From Candidatus Poribacteria bacterium (GTDB taxonomy: Bacteria > Poribacteria > WGA-4E > GCA-2687025), in contig JAPPNK010000007.1 of assembly GCA_028818695.1 (NCBI GenBank), positions 50,144 through 114,143 on the forward strand: DNA of 64,000 nt. The letters run 5' to 3'. The notes under the pieces are model-generated. The model made no database searches. It was not told where the DNA came from and was given only the letters and a program-made list of their open reading frames with translations. The stretch's first letter is position 1. The number at the start of each line of letters is the position of its first letter. The position numbers were made by a program, and so were the translations under genes. Of this stretch, positions 52,374 to 61,277 are shown piece by piece.

Positions 52374-54380
52374 ATGAGTGAAGAGCGGCATTATCCATCT
52401 TCCCGCAGTCAACATCCTCGGCTTCTGGAAAAGTACGGCGCCTACTGTCAAGGCTGTGGACGCAATTTTAGCGGCAAACCCAGCGCCCTAGAAGTTGACC
52501 ACATCCGTCCAAAATCCGACGACGGAACGGACGCATTTGAGAACTTAACCCTGTTATGTCCCGCATGCAACCGAACTAAAAGCGACAAGATGACGTTAAC
52601 AGGTTTGCAACTACACAATCGGCGCGAAGGAATTTTACTGCCTAAAAACGAAGCTAACTTGAAACTGGGACGCGGCGCAAACAATGAATGGCGGACAGCG
52701 CTTGTGGAGGCCCTGCAACAGCTGGTGCAGGCGGCTCCTGAGGAGTGGGAGGCGCTGCAGAAGGCGCAAGCGGCGCAGTGGTCGGTGGACGCGACGCTAC
52801 AAGAGGCGGCTCCTGAGGAGTGGGAGGCACATCAGAAGGCGCTGCAAGCGGCGAAGACGGCAGAGCAAGAGGCGATGGCGACATCACAGGAGCGAGGTGT
52901 AAGAGGCTCTGCGAAGGCGGAAGTGGCGTATCAATCGGCGTTTGAGGCGTATTATTCGGCAACGACGGCGCTGGAGTTGGCGGCGCCTGGAGCGGGGGAT
53001 ACGCTCAGCGACGCGGAGGCGGCGTTTCGGTCGGCAAAGACAGCTCTGGAGGCGTTGGTTCCTGATAAATGTAAGGCGTTGCTGGAAGCGGAGGCAGCAT
53101 TTCGGTCGGCGGCTCCGGATGCGTACAAGGAGTTTTTCAAGGAATATTGGGCGTATATAGAGGCTTTGGTTTCTGATGAGTGGACGGCGAAAACGGCTCT
53201 GTTGAAGATGCGGGCGCCGGAGGCTGAGGGGGTTAGAAGGGCAGTGTCGGCTCTGCTGACGACAATTCCTGAGGAGCGGGGCGCGGTGGTTAGAAGAGCG
53301 GTGTCGGCTCTGCTGGAGGCGGCTCCTGAGGAGTGGGCGGCGGTAGAAACAGCGCGGAAGGTGTATGTGTCGGCTCTGCGGGCGGCGGCTGGGAAGGCGA
53401 AAGTAATTGATCATCCCGATAGATGGGAATGGCAAGAGGCACTGCTGCAGGACGCAGCATTGCAGGAGGCGACGAAGGCAAAGGAGAAGGCGTGGCGGAT
53501 TCTGCGCGCGGCGGCTCCTAAGGAATTGGCGGAGTTGGCGGTGTTGACAAGAAGGCAGGCAGCTCCTGATGAGTGGAAGGCATATGAAAAGGCCGCGTTG
53601 ATAGGATATAAAGAGGTGATTGACGACGGGCCTTATGACTACAAAGAGGCGGCAGCTGAATATGACGCGGCGGCGGCGAGAGGGCGCATGAAACGCGCGG
53701 CGCCAGATGCGTGGGCAGAGCTGAAAAAAGCGGCGCGCGCGTTGAAACACGCGGCGCCTTATGAGTATGCTGAATGGGATGCGCCGAGTCACCGCGAGCC
53801 GTGCGATGAATGGGCCGCCTATGAAACGGCGATGGCTGCGTTAAGAGATGCTGATCCTGATGTATATCAGGCATGGGAGAAGGCGGATAAGACGCTGCGC
53901 GAAGCTGAGCCGTTTAATCCGCGTATCGACCGCCTGGACTGGCGAGCCGTCGAGTTGCCACGCTTTAAGTGGGACGCATCGGCGTTGCCTCTGCAGGAAG
54001 CAGTGCGGGCTGAATGGGATGCAGTGAGAAAGGGGACAGCGCAAGCTGAATATGACGCGGCGATGGACGCCGCAGAGGCAGATTTGCGAGCGACTGCGTA
54101 TGAAACGGCGGCGCAAGCAAACGGGGTTAAGAGAGCGAAGATAGCGTTTGAGGTGGCGAAGCAAGTTGCATATCAGACGGTAAATGATGTGGGGGCGCCG
54201 CGAGCTGAAAAGGAGGCGGCACGGGCTGAGTCGAAGGCTGCGCGTGCTGAATTAGAGGCGGCATGTCGCGCGGCGTGGGATGCGGCGGACGTTAAATATA
54301 AGGCTGATTTAGAAGCAGCAATGGAGGCGGCACGGGCAAAGGCTCAGCTGAAGGCGCGGGCGCCAGAGGTAGAGGGTTAA
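52374..54380 (+). CDS. HNH endonuclease with long alanine-rich helical repeat region
   Basis: 668 residues. Residues 15-75 form an HNH nuclease: C25-x2-C28, VDHIRP with D42-H43, N58, then C62-x2-C65 and N66, with zinc Cys pairs intact. From residue 105 onward the protein is one long run of degenerate helical repeats rich in Ala, Glu and Lys, each unit opening with AAPEEW or AAPDEW/AAPDAW and continuing about 20-35 residues (e.g. EALQKAQAAQW). I count at least ten such openings. ATG 52374 follows GGAGGG. After the stop the repeat pattern goes on in the +1 frame (VKREEKALKRTRSAHETA) to a TAA at 54526-54528, so two bases have probably been lost from a G run near 54374. Function unknown. Confidence 0.8.
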   Translation: MSEERHYPSSRSQHPRLLEKYGAYCQGCGRNFSGKPSALEVDHIRPKSDDGTDAFENLTLLCPACNRTKSDKMTLTGLQLHNRREGILLPKNEANLKLGRGANNEWRTALVEALQQLVQAAPEEWEALQKAQAAQWSVDATLQEAAPEEWEAHQKALQAAKTAEQEAMATSQERGVRGSAKAEVAYQSAFEAYYSATTALELAAPGAGDTLSDAEAAFRSAKTALEALVPDKCKALLEAEAAFRSAAPDAYKEFFKEYWAYIEALVSDEWTAKTALLKMRAPEAEGVRRAVSALLTTIPEERGAVVRRAVSALLEAAPEEWAAVETARKVYVSALRAAAGKAKVIDHPDRWEWQEALLQDAALQEATKAKEKAWRILRAAAPKELAELAVLTRRQAAPDEWKAYEKAALIGYKEVIDDGPYDYKEAAAEYDAAAARGRMKRAAPDAWAELKKAARALKHAAPYEYAEWDAPSHREPCDEWAAYETAMAALRDADPDVYQAWEKADKTLREAEPFNPRIDRLDWRAVELPRFKWDASALPLQEAVRAEWDAVRKGTAQAEYDAAMDAAEADLRATAYETAAQANGVKRAKIAFEVAKQVAYQTVNDVGAPRAEKEAARAESKAARAELEAACRAAWDAADVKYKADLEAAMEAARAKAQLKARAPEVEG

Positions 54381-54671
54381 GAGAGAGGAGAAGGCGCTTA
54401 AGAGGACGCGGTCGGCGCATGAAACGGCGCGGAGTGAATCGCGCAGGGCGTTGCTAGCTCTGCGGTTTGCGGCGCGGGATGAGTATTCAGCGCTGCAGAA
54501 TGCGTGGATAGGTAATGAAACCTATTAACCTTTATTACGGCGATTGACAAAAGAATAAGCGCAGCATTGGTTGCACAAGCAGGTCGTTTCCGCTGTTCAT
54601 CGCCGTTTTTTGTCATGACGCCCCAACTTTATGCATGAGGTTGACATGCGAAGGCAGACGGTTTCTCCGGC

Positions 54672-54780
54672 GCCTCTAGATTCCCGCTTGCGCGGGAATG
54701 ACGGTCTGGTTTGCGAAGCCTTTTCCCCCATGAATAATAAAGGCTTTGTTCGATCAAATATCCTAGCTTTCTGCCTAGTT
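54672..54780 (-). repeat. Dispersed palindromic repeat, second tail type (copy G)
   Basis: The core at 54680-54699 is ATTCCCGCTTGCGCGGGAAT. The tail GGTTTGCGAAGCCTTTTCCC, ATGAATAA and TTCGATCAAATATCC parallels the copy at 8.05 kb. It lies in the gap between the HNH gene and the fucosidase end (54529-54869), where nothing else is recognised. Confidence 0.75.
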
Positions 54781-54869
54781 CAGACAAACGCAGTATGCGC
54801 GGACATACGCAATTTCGCGTTATGAGCGCTGCGGGCGCAAGCACGGTCCGCCTGCGCCCGCCGCATAGA

Positions 54870-57098
54870 TCAACCGCGAAGGATGTACTCCTTGCCCGCC
54901 TCCGTCTCAAATGCGGCGGAGCCGTCCTCCTGCGTCGTCGCCTCGGCTCCCTCCACAACGACGCCTCCCTTTGAACGGACGCGGCATGCGTTGCCGAGAA
55001 TGGACAAAAGACGCGCCTCCTTTAAGCCGCCGTTCTCCCACTCGATATCGACCTCAAAGCCGCCGCGCGCCCGCAGACCTTTTACCCATCCGCTCTGCCA
55101 GGCAGACGGCAGCGCCGGCAGCAGCGCGATCTCGCCCGCATGGCTTTGAAGCAGCATCTCCACAACGCCTGACGCGCCGCCAAAGTTGCCGTCGATCTGA
55201 AACGGCGGGTGCGCGTCAAACATGTTCGGGTAGGTTCCCGTCGCAATGAGGCTCTCCAGCATCAGATAGGCATGGTCGCCGTCCTCAAACCGCGCCCAGA
55301 AGTTCACCTTCCACGCCTTGCTCCAACCTGTGCCGCCGTCCCCGCGTATGAGCAGCGATTGCTTCGCCGCCTCGCACAGGTCGGGCGTCCCGCGCGGCGC
55401 GATCTCGCTGCCCGGATGCAGCCCCCACAGGTGCGACACATGGCGGTGCCGCTCGTTCGGGTTGTCCTTGTCTTCAAGCCACTCCTGCAGCTGCCCCAGC
55501 CGCCCGATCTGGTTCGGCGCGATGCGCTCATGCATCTCCTGGAGCCGCGCGCGGAACTCCGCGTCCACATCCAGGATCGCGCTCGCCTTCGCGCACGAGT
55601 CGAACAGGGCGCGGATGATCTGATGGTCCATCGTCGGGCCGGCGACCAGCCCTCCCAGCTCCGGCGAGTTGGACGGCGTACTGATGAGCCGTCCTGTCTT
55701 CGGATCTTCGATGAGAAAATCCACAAAAAACTCCGCCGCGCCTTTCATGAGCGGGTAGGCGCGTTCCGCCAAGAACGCCTTGTCTTCAGTGAACAGGTAC
55801 CGCTCCCAAAGATGCTGGCACAGCCATGCGCCGCCTGTAACCCAGATGCCGTGGTTCGAGGCGTTGATGGGCGCGGCGCCGCGCCACATGTCGGTGTTGT
55901 GGTGGAGTACCCATCCGCCGCATCCGTAATGTTCCTGCGCCGTTCGTACGCCTGTTTGCGCGACGTCGGCGATCATGTCGAACAGCGGCTCGTGGCATTC
56001 GGACAAGTTCGCCGCCTCCGCCGGCCAGTAGTTCATCTCGATGTTGATGTTGACGGTGTATTTGCTGCCCCAGGGCGGGTTTTTGCTCTCGTTCCAGATG
56101 CCCTGCAGGTTGAGCGTCTGCGTCCCAGGGCGCGAGCCGCTGATCATGAGATAGCGCCCGAATTGAAAATACGCCGCCGCCAGTTCAGGGTCGTTGTTGT
56201 CGGCAAACGCTTTGATGCGCGCATCGGTCGGCCGGTCGGGGTCGTCCGAGTCGCCGAGGTGAATCTGAACGCGGTTGAAAAGCGCCTGATAGTCGTCAAT
56301 ATGCTCTTTTTTGGCGGAGTCGTAGTCGGCTTGCAGGGCGAGGGCGGCGCGTTCGGCGCACAGCTCGGCAGGGTCGGCGTCGGCGGTTTTGAAGTCGCGC
56401 GCCGAGGAGGCGCCCGTCAAAATGAGAGTCGCCGACTCCGCCTCTTCGATATGGGCGATTCCGTCCGCAATGCTGACGAGTCCGCCTTTTGTCTGAATGT
56501 GAAGCCGCGCCTCAAAGCGCGTGATCCCGTTCTCCACCTTGCCCCGCATGACTAGCGCCTCATCCGACAGCGGCTCCGTTTCCGCCCCTTCATGGGGCGA
56601 ATCGAGCCGCGCGGAGAAAGAGACCCCCTTGCCGCCGCCCTGAATGCGGATAAAAATCGCTTGGCGCGGCGCGCTTGCAAACATCTCCCGCGTCCATTCG
56701 ATGCCGTTCTCATCCGCATATTGAACGGAGGCGACCGCTTTGCCGATGTCCAGCTCGCGCCTGTAATCTTGGACATGTTCGCCGCCTTCAAACTCTATGA
56801 TCAGGTCGCCGAAGGGCTGGTAGGACTCCTGCCTCAAAGGTATGCTCATGAATTCGCGCGCGGCAAGCTCTTCCGCCTCGCGCTGCTTGCCGTCGAACAG
56901 CAGCTGGCGTATGGCGCCGAGATGTTGGACGGCTCCTTCATGGGCGTAATCGTGCGGCTGCCCCGACCAGATGGTGTCCTCGTTGAACTGTATGCGTTCC
57001 GCGTCCGTTTTGCCGAAGATCATGGCTCCGAAGCGCCCGTTTCCGATCGGATGCGCTTCGACCCACTGCTCGGCTGGCTTGTCATGGTAAAGTTTCAT
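54870..57098 (-). CDS. Glycoside hydrolase family 95, alpha-L-fucosidase type
   Basis: 742 residues, the normal GH95 size without added modules. Beta domain: [35 protein letters not shown]. Helical (alpha/alpha)6 domain: [59 protein letters not shown] (catalytic region) and [16 protein letters not shown]. The C-terminal part reads [20 protein letters not shown]. It inverts alpha-1,2-fucosyl or galactosyl links. No signal peptide is seen, so it is probably cytoplasmic, acting on imported oligosaccharides. Confidence 0.95.
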   Translation of the reverse strand: MKLYHDKPAEQWVEAHPIGNGRFGAMIFGKTDAERIQFNEDTIWSGQPHDYAHEGAVQHLGAIRQLLFDGKQREAEELAAREFMSIPLRQESYQPFGDLIIEFEGGEHVQDYRRELDIGKAVASVQYADENGIEWTREMFASAPRQAIFIRIQGGGKGVSFSARLDSPHEGAETEPLSDEALVMRGKVENGITRFEARLHIQTKGGLVSIADGIAHIEEAESATLILTGASSARDFKTADADPAELCAERAALALQADYDSAKKEHIDDYQALFNRVQIHLGDSDDPDRPTDARIKAFADNNDPELAAAYFQFGRYLMISGSRPGTQTLNLQGIWNESKNPPWGSKYTVNINIEMNYWPAEAANLSECHEPLFDMIADVAQTGVRTAQEHYGCGGWVLHHNTDMWRGAAPINASNHGIWVTGGAWLCQHLWERYLFTEDKAFLAERAYPLMKGAAEFFVDFLIEDPKTGRLISTPSNSPELGGLVAGPTMDHQIIRALFDSCAKASAILDVDAEFRARLQEMHERIAPNQIGRLGQLQEWLEDKDNPNERHRHVSHLWGLHPGSEIAPRGTPDLCEAAKQSLLIRGDGGTGWSKAWKVNFWARFEDGDHAYLMLESLIATGTYPNMFDAHPPFQIDGNFGGASGVVEMLLQSHAGEIALLPALPSAWQSGWVKGLRARGGFEVDIEWENGGLKEARLLSILGNACRVRSKGGVVVEGAEATTQEDGSAAFETEAGKEYILRG

Positions 57099-57175
57099 AG
57101 GCGCCCTGTTTTGTTGTTGTTTGGCTCATGTTATACCACGCCTCCGCCCCTCCGTCTTTACCGCAGAGCGCGGGG

Positions 57176-57270
57176 CAGTCTCTATATGCGATGTTTTGAT
57201 TTTAGAGAGCCGTTTTGGAAATATGAAGGCTGTCTGCGAAGACTCTGGATTCCCGCTTGCGCGGGAATGC
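57176..57270 (-). repeat. Dispersed palindromic repeat, long form, inverted (copy D)
   Basis: Reverse orientation relative to the copies at 4.7 and 52.2 kb: TCTATATGCGATGTTTTGAT, TTTAGAGAGCCGTTTTGGAA, AGGCTGTCTGCGAAGACTCT, then the core at 57249-57268. A degenerate second half-site (GCGGAAGCGGGGAACGG) follows. Confidence 0.85.
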
Positions 57271-57330
57271 ATGTCCTCGCGGAAGCGGGGAACGGCATGG
57301 GTCGGCGCAACGCCGTGTAGAAAATGGATT

Positions 57331-58506
57331 TCATTGCCGATGGAAGCGGACGCGGCGGCCTGCCATAAAATGCGGCTCCCCGCCGCGGTCTAGATGGTGC
57401 CAGCGCGGGGAGTACCCGTAAATGAGCCAGCCCTCCCGTCCGTTCGGGTCGTCCATGATCAGCGCTGGGTGCCACGCCAGCTCCTTATACGGAACGGCGA
57501 CGGAGAATGCGCGCATGATCTGCGCCGGCATTGTCCAGTCGATTCCGTTCTCCGACGTTGAGACGTATATTCCGCTGTGAAACGGTTTCATCGGCGGATT
57601 GCCGCCGGCGTATTCGCGCCATGCGTTCATATTAAAAAACATGACATACCGCTCCAGCGCCGGCATCCATACGACATGCGGGAAGGTCGCGTCCGCGCCG
57701 ATATTCAGCCCCGACATGACAGGGTCGTCCAGCCCGCCCATGCCAGGTTCGCTGAACGCCCCGCCGCGCCATTTTTCCCAGTCTTCAGGCGCGGGCGGCT
57801 TGCCGTTCTGGATGGAGGCGCGGGCAACGCAAATCTGAACGCCGCGCCCCTCCGCCCGCGAATGGTCCACATAATACAGCAGCAGAAAATCGCCGCCGCG
57901 CCCAAGCGTCAAACACGCCTCCCCCGCCCCTTGATCAGGCATGCCGCCCGGCTCCTTCGCCTGACGGCTGCGCAAAGCGACTCCCGTTTTAACAAACGAC
58001 AGCCCCCCGTCCATCGAGACGGCGGAACCGATCTGCGCGTAGTAACCCGGCACCCCAGGCCCGACATCCGCCATGCCTTCATGGTCTTCGGCGTGGTATA
58101 CGGCGTAGAGCGTTCCGTCTGGGAATCGGTGGACTCCGCAGACGCCGGCGTATCCGTTGTCAAACTCGCCGGGGCGCCCTGGCGCGAGAACCTGCGCGCC
58201 CGCCCGCAACGAGCGCATGTCCTCTCCTTCAAAGAGGTAAACGGACGTCCCCGCCGTGACGAGAAGACGCAGCGGACGGCGGCTCAACAGGACGGACGCC
58301 GTGTCGGGGAAGTAGCTCAACCCCCCGTCCATCGCGTCGGCGCGCGTCAACAGCGTCTCCTGCGCGGACAGCTCCATCTGAACGCCGCCCGTCTCGACCG
58401 TCAACGGCTCCAATCCCCAAGCCGCGCATGCGAGCTGGCAGACCGCCGCCAGCGCGGCCGAAAACGCCGCCGCGCGTTCAGTCCTGCCGCTCTTGGTACG
58501 GCACAT
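57331..58506 (-). CDS. Secreted sialidase/BNR-like propeller glycosidase
   Basis: 391 residues. Signal-like start (FSAALAAVCQLACAAWG). Then propeller strands: DGTLYAVYHAEDHEGM, GSAVSMDGGLSFVKTG (an Asp-box-like S.DGG.SF), GIYVSTSENGIDW, AWHPALIMDDPNGREGWLIYGYS. This resembles GH33/GH43-type or DUF4185-like secreted glycosidases; I cannot name the family with certainty. It overlaps the upstream sulfatase by 29 nt, so the two are translated from one transcript and may act on the same glycan. Confidence 0.65.
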   Translation of the reverse strand: MCRTKSGRTERAAAFSAALAAVCQLACAAWGLEPLTVETGGVQMELSAQETLLTRADAMDGGLSYFPDTASVLLSRRPLRLLVTAGTSVYLFEGEDMRSLRAGAQVLAPGRPGEFDNGYAGVCGVHRFPDGTLYAVYHAEDHEGMADVGPGVPGYYAQIGSAVSMDGGLSFVKTGVALRSRQAKEPGGMPDQGAGEACLTLGRGGDFLLLYYVDHSRAEGRGVQICVARASIQNGKPPAPEDWEKWRGGAFSEPGMGGLDDPVMSGLNIGADATFPHVVWMPALERYVMFFNMNAWREYAGGNPPMKPFHSGIYVSTSENGIDWTMPAQIMRAFSVAVPYKELAWHPALIMDDPNGREGWLIYGYSPRWHHLDRGGEPHFMAGRRVRFHRQ

Positions 58507-59890
58507 CGCGGACGCGCGCCTGTTGACGGCTCAGCTCCTGCTTCAGCTGCGTGACAATCAGCGCGTAGTCGGGGTGATGGTAGACGTTGTTCATCTCGCG
58601 CGGGTCCTCATGCAGATCGAACAGCTCCCACTCCGGCGGCGTCGCTTCGCCGCGCGTTCCAGGGTTGTCAAGCGGATCGCCGTAGTAGTAGATCAGCTTG
58701 TAGCGGTGCGTCCGCAAGCCGTAGTGCGCCGCCACATTGTGATGCGCCCCATGCATCCAGTAGCGGTAGTACATGGAGATCTGCCAGTCTTCCGGCACGA
58801 CGCCTTCCAGTATCGGGCGGAAGCTGCTGCCCTGCCACGGGATCGGAATGTCGACCTCGGCGTAATCCAGGAAGGTCGGGGCGAAGTCGACGTTCAGGAT
58901 CATCTCGTCCGTCACGACGCCAGGCTCAATCCCGGCGGGGTAGCGGATGATGAACGGCATGCGCAGCGACTCTTCGTACATGAACCGCTTGTCGTACCAG
59001 CCGTGATCGCCCAGGAAGAAGCCCTGATCGGAGGTGTACACGACGATCGTCTCTTCGGCGATGTCCTCCTCTTCGAGGTAGTCCAGCAGCCGTCCGACAT
59101 TGTCGTCGATGGAGGCGACGCAGCGCAGGTAGTCCTTGATGTACTTCTGGTATTTCCAGCTCGTCTCTTCCTCTTCGGAGAGTCCTTCTGGAACCGGTTC
59201 GTTTTTCAGGTCGCGGGCGTTCAGGTCTCTGCCGACGCGCATTTCCGCGTTCTTTGCCGCGGCCGCCCGGTTGGAGTAGTCGTCGAAAAGGTTGTCCGGC
59301 TCAGGGATCTCCTCGTCGGCGTACATGTCCGCGTGTTTCTCGTCAGGGTCCCACGGGCGGTGCGGCGCTTTGTGGTGGCACATCAGAAGAAACGGCTTCT
59401 CCGGGTCCCGATTCCGCATCCATTCAAGCGACAGGTCGGTGATGATGTCGGTCGTGTAACCTTCGTAGTTTTTCCGCTCGCCCATGTCGATCATGACAGG
59501 GTCATGGTAGGCTCCCTGCCCGGGCAGGACGTTCCAGTAATCGAACCCTGTCGGGTCGTTCGCCCCGCCATGTCCGAGATGCCACTTGCCGATCATGGCG
59601 GTCTGGTAGCCGTTGCGCTGGAGCAGCTGCGGGAAGGTGAGCTGCCGGCTGTCGAGCGGCGTCGCCAGGGTGGTGACTCGGTTCACATGGTTGTAGGTGC
59701 CGGTCAGGATCGTCGCGCGGCTGGGCGAACAGATCGAGTTGGTGCAGAAGCAGTGGTTGAACAGCATGCCTTCTTGGGCGATGCGGTCCAGGTTCGGGGT
59801 TGCGTTGATTCGGCTCCCGTAGCAGCTCATTGCGTGGGAGGCGTGATCGTCCGACATGATGAACAAGATGTTTGGTCGGGTATCGGCCAA
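58478..59890 (-). CDS. Sulfatase (type I, formylglycine)
   Basis: 470 residues. RPNILFIMSDDHASHAMSCYG gives the metal Asp pair; the active cysteine is C54 in ICSPSRATILTGTY (C-x-P-x-R); IGKWHLG and YTSDQGFFLGDHGWYDKRFMYEESLRMPFIIR complete the site. No clear signal peptide. C-terminal EWELFDLHEDPREMNNVY is typical of the iduronate/choline-type sulfatase families. First of two genes with the sialidase-like protein; 22 nt downstream of the amidohydrolase gene. Confidence 0.95.
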   Translation of the reverse strand: MADTRPNILFIMSDDHASHAMSCYGSRINATPNLDRIAQEGMLFNHCFCTNSICSPSRATILTGTYNHVNRVTTLATPLDSRQLTFPQLLQRNGYQTAMIGKWHLGHGGANDPTGFDYWNVLPGQGAYHDPVMIDMGERKNYEGYTTDIITDLSLEWMRNRDPEKPFLLMCHHKAPHRPWDPDEKHADMYADEEIPEPDNLFDDYSNRAAAAKNAEMRVGRDLNARDLKNEPVPEGLSEEEETSWKYQKYIKDYLRCVASIDDNVGRLLDYLEEEDIAEETIVVYTSDQGFFLGDHGWYDKRFMYEESLRMPFIIRYPAGIEPGVVTDEMILNVDFAPTFLDYAEVDIPIPWQGSSFRPILEGVVPEDWQISMYYRYWMHGAHHNVAAHYGLRTHRYKLIYYYGDPLDNPGTRGEATPPEWELFDLHEDPREMNNVYHHPDYALIVTQLKQELSRQQARVRDVPYQERQD

Positions 59891-59912
59891 ATGGTGTCTC
59901 CTTCCGTGTTGC

Positions 59913-61235
59913 TTAGCGAATGCCCGATTGCCGTTTGAGCGCTTCGTTGCCCAGGCGCGTCACGGGCGGGGTGTGCGATTCGGGTCGGCCGAGCTCCGCC
60001 TCGGCGCGTTCAGGCGTCCATAGGTCGCCCGCGCGCGCGGCGGCGCATGCTTTCAGTCTCAACCTTCCGATCTCTTCAATTCCATGAGTATCCACAAAAA
60101 CGGTCTCTTCTTCAACCAATTCAAACACGCTCACATCTGCCGCGCCTCCGACGCGCAGGCTTCCAATCTCATTTTCCAGCCCGACCGCCTTTGCGGGAGC
60201 GCAGGTGACAGCGCGAATCACGTCGGTTAAGCTCATGCCGATGTTCAAAAACTTGGACGCGGTCGTCGGCAGGTCGAACGCCGGACCATGAACGCTCAAA
60301 CTATGCAGGTCGCTGCTGATGACATCCGGCAGAAAGCCCCGCTCTATAGCGCGCCGCCCCGTCGGGTAATGAAAGCTGCCGGAACCATGCCCAACATCGA
60401 ACAGGACGCCCCGCTTGCGCGCCTCCAGAACATGCGGCAGCAGGGAGTCGTCCGGCTGCAGTATCGTGTCGCCGCGCCCTTGAAAGCAATGCGTCACAAT
60501 GTCCCCAGGGCGCAGCAGGTTCAACACATCCGGCAGCGGAACGCCCGCGGCGATATGCGCCATGACGCGCGTCTGCGCCATTTCTGCCGCGGCGACGGCG
60601 AGGCGCAGCGGCTCCACGCCGTTTTCTCCGACCTGCGCCGCCCCCTGCCGCACCTTGATCCCGACGACCGTTTCAGGGTATTCCAGCGCCGTCTGCGCGG
60701 TCAGCTCCACATCGGCAAAACGAAGATCTTCCATCTCTCCGACGAGCGGATAGGTCAAGCCGATGCCGGAGATATGGACAAAGGCGTAGACTCGCGCGGC
60801 GGCGGGCTTGGCGATGAACTCCACAAAGCCGGGGAAATTCGCCCAGCCCGCCGAGCCGGCGTCCACCGCGGCGGAGACGCCTGAAGCGAGGCAGAACGGA
60901 TCGGGCAACACGCCCCAGGTCGTCGCGCCCCAGTAGGCGTGCGTGTGCAGGTCGATCCAGCCGGGGGTGACGATCTTGCCCCTGCAGTCGAAAACGCGGT
61001 CGTTCTCTTGCGCGTCGATGCTCTTTTCGATGGCGTCAATGCGCCCGTCTCGGAGGGCGACATCGGCGGCGGCGTCTATTCCGGCGCCTGGGTCAAGGAG
61101 GCGCCCGCCTTTCAGAAGCAGTCGGGGGAATCGTTCGGGTTGAGTTTCTCGCAAAGGCTTTACCGCCCTTTCATGGCATACAGCGACGCCGTCCATTTTA
61201 GCATAGATTGGAGCAGAATGCGTTTCTATGTTCAT
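59913..61235 (-). CDS. Dihydroorotase-like amidohydrolase/deacetylase
   Basis: 440 residues. LLLKGGRLLDPGAGIDAAADVALRDGRIDAI, then DLHTHAYWG (H-x-H), GIKVRQGA (candidate carbamylated Lys), VMAHIAAG and THCFQG (His ligands) and SSDLHSL (Asp). This is the amidohydrolase_1 pattern of the amidohydrolase/EF_0837-AHA_3915-type deacetylases. Two starts, 61235 and 61196 (MDGVAVCHERA), are possible. The substrate may be an N-acyl amino acid or acyl sugar. It leads into the sulfatase and sialidase-like genes. Confidence 0.88.
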   Translation of the reverse strand: MNIETHSAPIYAKMDGVAVCHERAVKPLRETQPERFPRLLLKGGRLLDPGAGIDAAADVALRDGRIDAIEKSIDAQENDRVFDCRGKIVTPGWIDLHTHAYWGATTWGVLPDPFCLASGVSAAVDAGSAGWANFPGFVEFIAKPAAARVYAFVHISGIGLTYPLVGEMEDLRFADVELTAQTALEYPETVVGIKVRQGAAQVGENGVEPLRLAVAAAEMAQTRVMAHIAAGVPLPDVLNLLRPGDIVTHCFQGRGDTILQPDDSLLPHVLEARKRGVLFDVGHGSGSFHYPTGRRAIERGFLPDVISSDLHSLSVHGPAFDLPTTASKFLNIGMSLTDVIRAVTCAPAKAVGLENEIGSLRVGGAADVSVFELVEEETVFVDTHGIEEIGRLRLKACAAARAGDLWTPERAEAELGRPESHTPPVTRLGNEALKRQSGIR

Positions 61236-61277
61236 GGCGCGGCGCGCAGGGCGGCGGAAGGCGAGTTGGCTCGCCCG

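Noticed and set aside
52884..53792. Minus-strand open frame within the HNH/alanine-repeat gene
   Set aside because: Arg/Leu-rich mirror of the repetitive plus-strand gene, without start signals or family features.
55209..56555. Long open frame antisense to the GH95 gene
   Set aside because: Arg/Val-rich shadow frame produced by high GC; the opposite strand is an unmistakable GH95.
58493..59938. Long open frame antisense to the sulfatase
   Set aside because: Same GC-driven shadow; the sulfatase motifs fix the coding strand.
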